Assembly (NCBI GenBank): GCA_050249835.1 | Contig: JBFWPT010000047.1 | Location: 1 to 31,334 of the forward strand | From: Miltoncostaea sp050249835 | GTDB taxonomy: Bacteria; Actinomycetota; Thermoleophilia; Miltoncostaeales; Miltoncostaeaceae | Reading direction: 5' to 3' | DNA length: 31,334 nucleotides | Shown: positions 25,612 through 31,334 of the stretch, piece after piece | Numbering within the stretch: position 1 is the stretch's first letter | Layout of the letters: each line of letters starts with the position of its first letter | Notes under the pieces: generated by a model | What the model saw: only the letters and a program-made list of their open reading frames with translations | What the model was told of the DNA's origin: nothing | Database searches by the model: none | Program-made: the position numbers and the translations under genes

Positions 25612-26642
25612 GCCTCGCGGACGCGCTCGCCGCCCTCGTGGTGATCGGCCTGACGGCCTACGCCGTCCTGGCCGGGGCGGACTTCGGCACGGGCATCTGG
25701 GAGGTCTTCGCGGGCCGCCGCCGGGCCGAGGTCCGCCACGCCGTGGAGGGCTCGATGGCGCCGGTGTGGGAGGCGAACCACGTCTGGCTCATCTTCGTCC
25801 TGGTGCTCTCGTGGACGTGCTTCCCGGTGGCGTTCGGCTCGGTCGCCTCGACGCTCTACATCCCGCTGTCGGCCGCGGCGGTGGGGATCATCCTGCGCGG
25901 CGCGGCGTTCGCCACGCGGGGCGCGGGCGGCCGCGGCGGCCGGGCGGGGGCGTGGTACGGGGCGCTGTTCGCCGGCTCCTCGCTGCTCACGCCGTTCTTC
26001 CTGGCGGCGGCGATCGGCGGCATCGCCTCCGGGCGGGTGCCGGAGGGCAACGCCCAGGGCGACGCGCTCACGAGCTGGTGGAACCCGGTCTCGGTGCTCG
26101 CCGGGGTGCTGGCCGTGGTGACCGGGGCCCACCTCGCGGCCGTGTACCTCGCCGCCGACGCCCGCCGCCACGGCGACGCGGGGCTGGAGGAGTGGTTCCG
26201 GCGGCGGGGCGTCGTGTCCGGGGTCGTGGCCGGCGCGGTCGCGCTGGCGGGGCTGTTCGTGGTGAACGACGACGCCCCGGACCTGTTCGACGGCCTCACC
26301 GGTGGCTGGGCCCTCGTGTTCGTGATCGTCTCGGGCCTCGCCGGCGCGGCGACCATCGGGCTGCTGCTGGCCCGCCGGCTCGGCCCGGCGCGGGTGGCCG
26401 GCGCGCTGTCGGTCGCCGCCGTCGTGTGGGGCTGGGCCGCCGCGCAGGCGCCGTACATCCTCCCCGAGTCCCTCACGGTGGAGGAGGCCGCCGCGACCCG
26501 GCCCACCCTCGTCGCGGTCCTCGTGGCCTGCGGCCTCGGCATGCTCGTCCTGGTGCCGTCGCTCGTCTACCTGTACCGCCTGGTGCTGTCCGGGCGGCTC
26601 GACAAGGACCCCGTGCCGGGGTCGGGGAGGCCGCTGCCATGA
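25608..26642 (+). CDS. cydB: Cytochrome bd-type quinol oxidase subunit II
   Basis: CydB is the structural partner of CydA in the bd oxidase. The 344-residue protein has about eight hydrophobic helices and the family signatures LAGADFGTGIWE near the N terminus and PVWEANHVWLIFVLVL (around residues 48-65), whose Trp/Asn/His residues are characteristic. The loop between helices III and IV is Gly/Arg-rich (RGAGGRGGRAG). The GTG at 25608 overlaps the cydA stop (GTGA), so the two subunits are translationally coupled. The end overlaps a small membrane-protein gene by four bases (ATGA). No cydCD transporter genes for assembly are in the window. Confidence 0.94.
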   Translation: MSLADALAALVVIGLTAYAVLAGADFGTGIWEVFAGRRRAEVRHAVEGSMAPVWEANHVWLIFVLVLSWTCFPVAFGSVASTLYIPLSAAAVGIILRGAAFATRGAGGRGGRAGAWYGALFAGSSLLTPFFLAAAIGGIASGRVPEGNAQGDALTSWWNPVSVLAGVLAVVTGAHLAAVYLAADARRHGDAGLEEWFRRRGVVSGVVAGAVALAGLFVVNDDAPDLFDGLTGGWALVFVIVSGLAGAATIGLLLARRLGPARVAGALSVAAVVWGWAAAQAPYILPESLTVEEAAATRPTLVAVLVACGLGMLVLVPSLVYLYRLVLSGRLDKDPVPGSGRPLP

Positions 26643-26839
26643 GCGAGCGCGCCCTGGTCCGCGCGGCCCTGGCCTGCCTGCTGGTCGGCGGCTTCCTGCT
26701 GTTCGTGGTGGACGCCGCCCTCGCCCGGCTGGCGGGCGTGCTCATCCTGACCGCCTTCATCGCGCTCGGGACGTTCGCGATCGCCTCCCCGGCGCGCCTG
26801 TCGGGGGACGACCCGCCCGAGGACGAGGACGGCGCCTGA
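26639..26839 (+). CDS. Small two-helix membrane protein coupled to cydAB
   Basis: A 66-residue protein with two predicted membrane helices (about residues 6-26, LVRAALACLLVGGFLLFVVDA in part, and 31-51, LAGVLILTAFIALGTFAIA in part) and an acidic C-terminal tail (DDPPEDEDGA). Its ATG overlaps the cydB stop as ATGA, indicating coupled translation with the oxidase. Bd oxidases of other bacteria have a tiny third subunit (CydX, CydS, CydH) of about 30-40 residues with one helix; this protein is longer and shows no clear likeness, so a role as an accessory subunit is inference from position only. Confidence 0.75.
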   Translation: MSERALVRAALACLLVGGFLLFVVDAALARLAGVLILTAFIALGTFAIASPARLSGDDPPEDEDGA

Positions 26840-26849
26840 GAGCCCGCGG

Positions 26850-26869
26850 GAGGGCCGGATCGGGCCCTC
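26850..26869 (+). terminator. Hairpin after the cyd operon
   Basis: GAGGGCC (26850-26856) pairs perfectly with GGCCCTC (26863-26869) around the loop GGATCG, 10 bases after the last cyd-operon stop. Only a single T follows before GCTAACCT, so it is not a classical terminator. It overlaps the region where the -35 of the rpsO promoter would be. Confidence 0.45.
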
Positions 26870-26872
26870 TGC

Positions 26873-26878
26873 TAACCT
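26873..26878 (+). promoter_or_regulatory. Candidate -10 element of rpsO
   Basis: TAACCT in the context GCTAACCTCG fits the recurring pattern of -10 candidates in the window. A start near 26885 would give an rpsO leader of nearly 100 bases with two stem-loops. Confidence 0.4.
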
Positions 26879-26883
26879 CGCCA

Positions 26884-26981
26884 CGCGCCCGGGGTGCGGA
26901 GTCGTGCCGACGACCCCCCGAGGCGGACCATACGACCCGGTGCGGCTCCGGCTGCGCCGCGGCTGAGACAGGAGACGATCC
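26884..26981 (+). promoter_or_regulatory. Structured rpsO leader, possible S15 autoregulatory RNA
   Basis: Two hairpins are visible: GGGGT/ACCCC with an inner GTCG/CGAC stem around TGC and a GCGGA internal bulge (26891-26917), and GCGGC/GCCGC (26942-26960). The ribosome-binding sequence AGGAGA (26970-26975) follows 9 bases after the second stem. S15 represses its own translation through mRNA leader structures in several unrelated bacteria; the presence of structure here is consistent with that but not proof. Confidence 0.35.
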
Positions 26982-27248
26982 ATGCTGACCAAGGACGCCA
27001 AGGCGGAGGTCATCGGCGGCCATCGCCGCCACGAGAGCGACACCGGCTCTCCCCAGGTGCAGATCGCGATCCTCACCGAGAGGATCAACCAGCTCACGGA
27101 GCACCTGAAGTCGCACGGCAAGGACCACCACTCGCGGCGCGGTCTGCTGCAGATGGTCGGGCGCCGCCGGCGGCTCCTCAACTACCTCCAGAAGACCGAT
27201 CTGGACGGGTACCGCGAGCTGACCAAGAAGCTCGGGCTGCGCAGGTAG
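26982..27248 (+). CDS. rpsO: 30S ribosomal protein S15
   Basis: S15 is a primary binding protein of the central domain of 16S rRNA. The 88-residue protein has the normal length and family features: GSPQVQIAILTERI (residues 22-35), LTEHLKSHGKDHHSRRGLL with the conserved RNA-binding HHSRRGL, and the C-terminal helix LLNYLQKTDLDGYRELTKKLGLR. AGGAGA lies 6-12 bases before the ATG, one of the clearest ribosome-binding sites in the window. pnp follows after 95 bases, the usual rpsO-pnp pairing. Confidence 0.97.
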   Translation: MLTKDAKAEVIGGHRRHESDTGSPQVQIAILTERINQLTEHLKSHGKDHHSRRGLLQMVGRRRRLLNYLQKTDLDGYRELTKKLGLRR

Positions 27249-27284
27249 GCGCCGCTCCAGGGCGAAGGGACGGCCCGGCGCACA

Positions 27285-27305
27285 GGGCGCCGGATCGAGG
27301 CGCCC
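27285..27305 (+). other. Hairpin in the rpsO-pnp spacer
   Basis: GGGCGCC (27285-27291) and GGCGCCC (27299-27305) form a perfect 7-bp stem with a 7-base loop. In E. coli the rpsO-pnp spacer holds an RNase III-processed hairpin through which PNPase controls its own mRNA; this stem is much shorter, so any similar role is conjecture. Confidence 0.4.
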
Positions 27306-27343
27306 CGGCCGAGTGGCGGCGCGGGGCAGACAAGGGATGTGAC

Positions 27344-29527
27344 ATGGGTGTAGAGGTCGTGACGGCGAACGTCGGCGAGACGCCGATCTCGTTCGAGACC
27401 GGGAAGCTGGCGAAGCAGGCGAACGGCGCCGTGCTCGTCCGCTCGGGTGACACGGTGGTGCTGGTGACGGCGGTCGGGGCCCAGTCCCCGCGCCCGGGGG
27501 CGGACTTCTTCCCGCTCACGGTGGACGTCGAGGAGCGGATGTACGCCGCGGGCAAGATCCCGGGCGGGTTCATCAAGCGCGAGTCGCGCCCGAGTGACCG
27601 GGCCACGCTGACCGCGCGGATGACCGACCGGCCGATCCGCCCGCTGTGGCCCAAGGGCTACCGCAACGAGACGCAGGTCGTCGCGACGGTCCTGTCGGTG
27701 GACCAGGTCAACGCGTTCGACATCCTGGCGCTGAACGGCGCGTCCGCCGCGCTGATGATCTCCGAGCTGCCCTTCCAGGGCCCGGTGGGCGCCGTCCGCA
27801 TCGGCCTGATCGGCGACGAGTTCATCATCAACCCGACGCTCCAGGAGACCGAGGAGTCCGAGCTCGACCTGGTCGTGGCCGGCACGCCGGACGCGATCTC
27901 GATGGTCGAGGCCGGCGCGAACGAGGTCGACGAGGAGACGATGCTGGAGGCGCTCCAGATCGCCCACGAGGAGATCCGGAGCATCTGCGCCGTCCAGATG
28001 GAGCTGGTGGAGAAGGCCGGCAAGCCGAAGTGGGACGTCGCGCCGGTCACGGTGGACGAGAAGCTCTCGGCCGCCATCGAGAAGGCCGCCGGCAAGGACC
28101 TCGCCGAGGCCACCTCCGAGCAGGCGAAGCTGCTCCGCCGCGACAAGGTCGCCGCGGTCCGCGCCGCCGCCCAGGAGGCCACGGTCGGCGCCGACGCCGA
28201 CCCGGAGGCGAACGCCGACTTCGGCCGCGCCTTCGACGCGCTCCAGAAGAGCCTCATCCGCAAGCGGATCGCGGTCGACAAGCACCGCCCCGACGGCCGC
28301 AAGGCCGACGAGATCCGGCCGATCACCTGCGAGGCCGGCCTGCTCCCGCGCGTCCACGGCTCGGGCCTGTTCACCCGCGGCGAGACCCAGGTGCTCACGA
28401 GCCTCGCCCTCGGCACCACCAAGGAGGCGCAGCGCATCGACGGCCTCGGCATCGAGACCACGAAGCGCTACATCCACCACTACAACTTCCCGCCCTTCTC
28501 CGTGGGCGAGACCGGCTTCATGCGCGGCCCGAAGCGCCGCGACATCGGCCACGGCGCCCTCGCCGAGCGCGCCCTGCTTCCGATGGTCCCGGACGACGTG
28601 GAGTTCCCGTACACGCTCCGGCTCGTGTCGGAGACGCTCGAGAGCAACGGCTCGTCCTCGATGGCGTCGGTCTGCGGCTCGACCCTCGCGCTCCTCGACG
28701 CCGGCGTGGCGATCACCCGCCCGGTGGCCGGCATCGCGATGGGCCTCATCAAGGAGGGTGACGACTACATCATCCTCAGCGACATCCAGGGCGACGAGGA
28801 CCACCTCGGCGACATGGACTTCAAGGTCGCGGGCACCGAGAAGGGCATCAACGCCCTCCAGATGGACATCAAGATCACGGGCGTCACGTTCGAGATCCTG
28901 CGCGACGCGCTGGCCCAGGCGAAGGCCGGCCGCCAGCACATCCTCGGGATCATGGCCGAGACCCTCCCGGGCCCGCGCCAGGAGCTGTCGGCCTGGGCGC
29001 CGCGCATCACGGCGATCAAGATCGACCCGGAGCGCATCGGCACCGTCATCGGCAAGGGCGGCGAGACGATCCGCGGCCTGGAGGCCGACTACGAGGTCGA
29101 GATCTCGATCGAGGACGACGGCACGGTCAAGGTCTACGGCGTGAACGGCGAGAAGGCCGACCAGGCCATCGAGCAGATCAAGGCCATGACCAAGGACGTC
29201 GAGGTCGGCGACACCTACATGGGCGCGAAGGTCGTCAAGACGACCACGTTCGGCGCGTTCGTCGAGCTCACCAAGGGCGTGGACGGCCTGCTGCACATCT
29301 CCAACCTCGGCCGCGGCCGGGTGGAGAAGGTGGAGGACGTCGTCAACCGCGGCGACACGGTCGACGTGACCGTCGTCGAGGTGGACAAGGCCCGCGGCCG
29401 CATCGGCCTGCGCATCGTCGGCATGGAGGACGTCGACGGCGGCGGCGGCGAGAGTGCGTCCGGCGAGGCGGGCGGCGACGGCGACCGGCCCCGGCGGCGC
29501 CGCCGGCGGCTGACCGCGGCGGAGTAG
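27344..29527 (+). CDS. pnp: Polyribonucleotide nucleotidyltransferase (PNPase)
   Basis: PNPase degrades RNA from the 3' end using phosphate and can also add nucleotides. The 727-residue protein has the first RNase PH-like domain, a helical linker (about 240-310), the catalytic second RNase PH-like domain (about 315-545), a KH domain with IGKGGETIRGL (570-573 for GKGG) and an S1 domain (about 620-692). The metal-binding pair equivalent to E. coli Asp486/Asp492 is Asp484 and Asp490 in GDEDHLGDMDF. The C terminus ends in a basic run after a Gly/Glu-rich tail. The ATG at 27344 follows AAGGGA after about 6 bases. An M16 peptidase gene begins 2 bases after the stop. Confidence 0.97.
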   Translation: MGVEVVTANVGETPISFETGKLAKQANGAVLVRSGDTVVLVTAVGAQSPRPGADFFPLTVDVEERMYAAGKIPGGFIKRESRPSDRATLTARMTDRPIRPLWPKGYRNETQVVATVLSVDQVNAFDILALNGASAALMISELPFQGPVGAVRIGLIGDEFIINPTLQETEESELDLVVAGTPDAISMVEAGANEVDEETMLEALQIAHEEIRSICAVQMELVEKAGKPKWDVAPVTVDEKLSAAIEKAAGKDLAEATSEQAKLLRRDKVAAVRAAAQEATVGADADPEANADFGRAFDALQKSLIRKRIAVDKHRPDGRKADEIRPITCEAGLLPRVHGSGLFTRGETQVLTSLALGTTKEAQRIDGLGIETTKRYIHHYNFPPFSVGETGFMRGPKRRDIGHGALAERALLPMVPDDVEFPYTLRLVSETLESNGSSSMASVCGSTLALLDAGVAITRPVAGIAMGLIKEGDDYIILSDIQGDEDHLGDMDFKVAGTEKGINALQMDIKITGVTFEILRDALAQAKAGRQHILGIMAETLPGPRQELSAWAPRITAIKIDPERIGTVIGKGGETIRGLEADYEVEISIEDDGTVKVYGVNGEKADQAIEQIKAMTKDVEVGDTYMGAKVVKTTTFGAFVELTKGVDGLLHISNLGRGRVEKVEDVVNRGDTVDVTVVEVDKARGRIGLRIVGMEDVDGGGGESASGEAGGDGDRPRRRRRRLTAAE

Positions 29528-29529
29528 CG

Positions 29530-30825
29530 GTGGCGACGACCCCGGCCACGCCCGCCCCCGTCCTCGGCGTCACCCCCGGGGGCCTCCGTGTCGTCTCGGA
29601 GGCCATCCCGGGGGTCCGCTCGGTGGCGGTGGGGGTGTGGATCGGGGTCGGCTCGCGCTTCGAGCGTGCCGAGGAGGCGGGGATCTCCCACTTCCTCGAG
29701 CACATGCTCTTCAAGGGGACGCCGACGCACTCCCCCGAGGAGATCGCGCAGGCGTTCGACGGGCTCGGCGGCGAGGTGAACGCCGCGACCGGCAAGGACT
29801 ACACGGTCCTCTACTGCCGGGTCCTGGACGAACTGCTCGACCAGGCGATGCCCCTGCTCACGGACATGGCGCAGCGGCCCACCTTCCTGGACCTGGACCA
29901 GGAGCGGGAGGTGGTGCTGGAGGAGATCGCCATGTACGAGGACGACCCCCAGGACCAGATCCACGACCTCGCGAGCCGGGCCGTGTTCCCCGACCAGGCG
30001 CTCGGCCGCCCGGTCATCGGCACCGCCGAGGTCATCGGCTCGGTCCCGGAGGACGGCGTCCGCGCCTACCACGCCGGCCACTACACGGCGCCGAACATGG
30101 TGGTCGCCGCGGCCGGCAACATCACCCACGAGCGCGTGATGGAGCTGTCCGACCGCCTGCTCGGCGGGTTGTCCACCGCCTCCGGCGAGGGCGCCTACGA
30201 GCCCGCGCGTCCGGGCGCGCCGACGCTGGTGGTGAAGGAGAAGGCCACCGAGCAGTACCACCTCTGCCTGGGCGGCCCCGGCCTGTCGCGCAACGACCCG
30301 CGCCGGCACGCCCAGTCGGTGCTGGACACGATCCTCGGCGGTTCGATGAGCAGCCGGCTGTTCCAGGAGGTGCGCGAGAAGCGCGGCCTGGCGTACGCGG
30401 TCGGCACCTACGCGGTGGGCTACGCCGACGCCGGCCAGGTGGGGGTGTACCTCGGCACCCGCGAGGACAACCTGCCGCTCTGCTGCGAGATCATCGGCAC
30501 CGAGCTGCGCCGGATCGGCGAGGAGGCCCTCCCGGCCGACGAGCTGCGCCGCGCGAAGGACCACCTGAAGGGCCGCCTCGTGCTGGGCATGGAGAGCTCC
30601 GGCACGCGCATGAACCGCATCGGGCGCGCCGTCCTCACCGGCACGGAGCTCCTCACGGTCGATGAGATCGTTGAGCGCGTCGAGGCCGTCACGGCCGAGG
30701 ACGTGCAGGGCCTCGCGCGGGAGCAGTGGACGCCGGACGCGATGTCCGTCGCGGCCATCGGCCCGAAGGGCGACGCCATCCGCGCCGCCGTGGGCCGCCT
30801 CTCCCCGGGGCTCGCGGCGGCCTAG
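29530..30825 (+). CDS. M16 family zinc metallopeptidase
   Basis: A 431-residue M16 (pitrilysin/processing-peptidase-like) protein. The inverted zinc motif is HFLEH (His54, Glu57, His58), followed by the third ligand in VVLEEIAMYEDDP (Glu131 or Glu132). The C-terminal half has the usual GGSMSSRLFQEVREKRGLAY segment. No signal peptide is seen, so it should be cytoplasmic. Genes of this type regularly follow pnp in Gram-positive bacteria, where the protein resembles B. subtilis YmxG/MlpA; its natural substrate is not well defined. The GTG at 29530 is two bases after the pnp stop, with its ribosome-binding sequence (GCGGAGTAG region) inside the end of pnp. Its stop shares CTAG with the convergent dehydrogenase gene. 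Confidence 0.93.
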   Translation: MATTPATPAPVLGVTPGGLRVVSEAIPGVRSVAVGVWIGVGSRFERAEEAGISHFLEHMLFKGTPTHSPEEIAQAFDGLGGEVNAATGKDYTVLYCRVLDELLDQAMPLLTDMAQRPTFLDLDQEREVVLEEIAMYEDDPQDQIHDLASRAVFPDQALGRPVIGTAEVIGSVPEDGVRAYHAGHYTAPNMVVAAAGNITHERVMELSDRLLGGLSTASGEGAYEPARPGAPTLVVKEKATEQYHLCLGGPGLSRNDPRRHAQSVLDTILGGSMSSRLFQEVREKRGLAYAVGTYAVGYADAGQVGVYLGTREDNLPLCCEIIGTELRRIGEEALPADELRRAKDHLKGRLVLGMESSGTRMNRIGRAVLTGTELLTVDEIVERVEAVTAEDVQGLAREQWTPDAMSVAAIGPKGDAIRAAVGRLSPGLAAA

Positions 30826-31334
30826 CCGATCAGGAGGACCTTGCCGGAGCGGCCGGGCCGCTCCGCGTGGGCGACGGCCTCCCGTACGTCCTCGAGCGGG
30901 TAGGTCGCCTCGACGGGCGGCGTGATGGAGCCGTCCGCCATCGCCCCGAGGACGGCCGTGACCGTGTCGCGCACGGTCTCCGGGGACGAGCGGTGGAACC
31001 AGTGGACCAGCCAGAACCCGCGGACCGTGGTGCCGCGGAACACGAGCGCCCCGCCGTCGAGGGGCGTCGGCTGCTGGGAGAGCCGCCCGTAGGTGATCAT
31101 CGTGCCGTGGGTGGCGAGGGAAGCCGCCATCGCCGCCCCGGTCTCGCCGCCGACCGCGTCGATCGCCGCCGGCACGCCCGCGCCGCCGGTGATCGCCCGC
31201 ACCCGCTCCGCCAGGTCGTCCGCCCCAACGACGATCTCGTCGGCCCCCAGGTCGCGCAGCTCCTCGGCCTGCTCGGCGCGCCGCACCACGTTGATCGTCC
31301 GCAGCCCGCGCGCCCGGGCGAGCTGCAGCACGAT
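30822..31334 (-). CDS. Medium-chain dehydrogenase/reductase, quinone-reductase type, C-terminal part (partial)
   Basis: The minus-strand frame is open to the right edge, giving the last 170 residues of a zinc-independent-looking medium-chain dehydrogenase. Visible are the latter part of the Rossmann domain (INVVRRAEQAEELRDLGAD with the conserved cofactor-binding stretch, then AIDAVGGETG), ITYGRLSQQP and the C-terminal YPLEDVREAVAHAERPGRSGKVLL typical of NADPH:quinone reductase and enoyl reductase-like proteins. The catalytic N-terminal domain and the GxGxxG loop lie outside the window, so substrate and zinc content cannot be judged. It converges on the M16 gene with overlapping stop codons. 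Confidence 0.85.
   Translation of the reverse strand: MVLQLARARGLRTINVVRRAEQAEELRDLGADEIVVGADDLAERVRAITGGAGVPAAIDAVGGETGAAMAASLATHGTMITYGRLSQQPTPLDGGALVFRGTTVRGFWLVHWFHRSSPETVRDTVTAVLGAMADGSITPPVEATYPLEDVREAVAHAERPGRSGKVLLIG

Overview
This window is very GC-rich chromosomal DNA carrying dense, mostly co-directional housekeeping operons of a high-GC Gram-positive bacterium. An actinobacterial-type integration host factor (mIHF) directly upstream of guanylate kinase, apparent leaderless starts, and the order rimP-nusA-ylxR-infB-DUF503-rbfA-nrnA-truB-ribF followed by rpsO-pnp-M16 peptidase all point to Actinomycetota. The form of CydA and a decapeptide-repeat secreted protein suggest, less firmly, a deep lineage such as Thermoleophilia. 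I saw no rRNA, tRNA, CRISPR array, transposon, phage gene or riboswitch of a known class.

Layout. (1) 1-4794: end of carA, carB, then mihF and gmk (pyrimidine/arginine precursor synthesis, nucleoid protein, GMP kinase). (2) 4787-7847: coaBC (coenzyme A) and a 620-residue double alpha/beta hydrolase. (3) 7877-12709: MoxR ATPase, DUF58 protein, TgpA-like membrane transglutaminase and a small TPR protein, tightly overlapped. (4) 12706-14718: a YbjN-like gene on the minus strand, divergent from dtd, then an AraC-type regulator. (5) 14745-23368: the nus/infB translation and transcription operon, whose leader holds a textbook intrinsic terminator. (6) 23413-26839: a secreted repeat protein and a cytochrome bd oxidase operon (cydA, cydB, small two-helix membrane protein), sitting between ribF and rpsO, which are often neighbours in actinobacteria. 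(7) 26873-30825: rpsO, pnp and an M16 peptidase. (8) 30822-31334: the C-terminal part of a medium-chain dehydrogenase on the minus strand.

Two runs of exactly 100 N (2943-3042 and 14349-14448) are each flanked by an identical 127-base sequence. These are best read as two contigs that overlap by one assembler k-mer and were scaffolded without merging. Removing 227 bases at each place restores an intact 1074-residue CarB and an intact 275-residue AraC regulator, so neither gene is really broken.

No stretch over 300 bases lacks a gene. The points most worth a second look are: gmk, which seems to start at ACG inside a TAACG stop/start overlap; cydA, which has only CTG codons available upstream of its haem-ligand histidine; a fused hydrolase whose first half has lost the serine nucleophile; a Cys3-His module at the C terminus of NusA; the attenuator-like terminator ahead of rimP-nusA; and a recurring TANNNT element placed 6-8 bases before start codons. 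I did not find convincing evidence of an entirely new multi-gene system.
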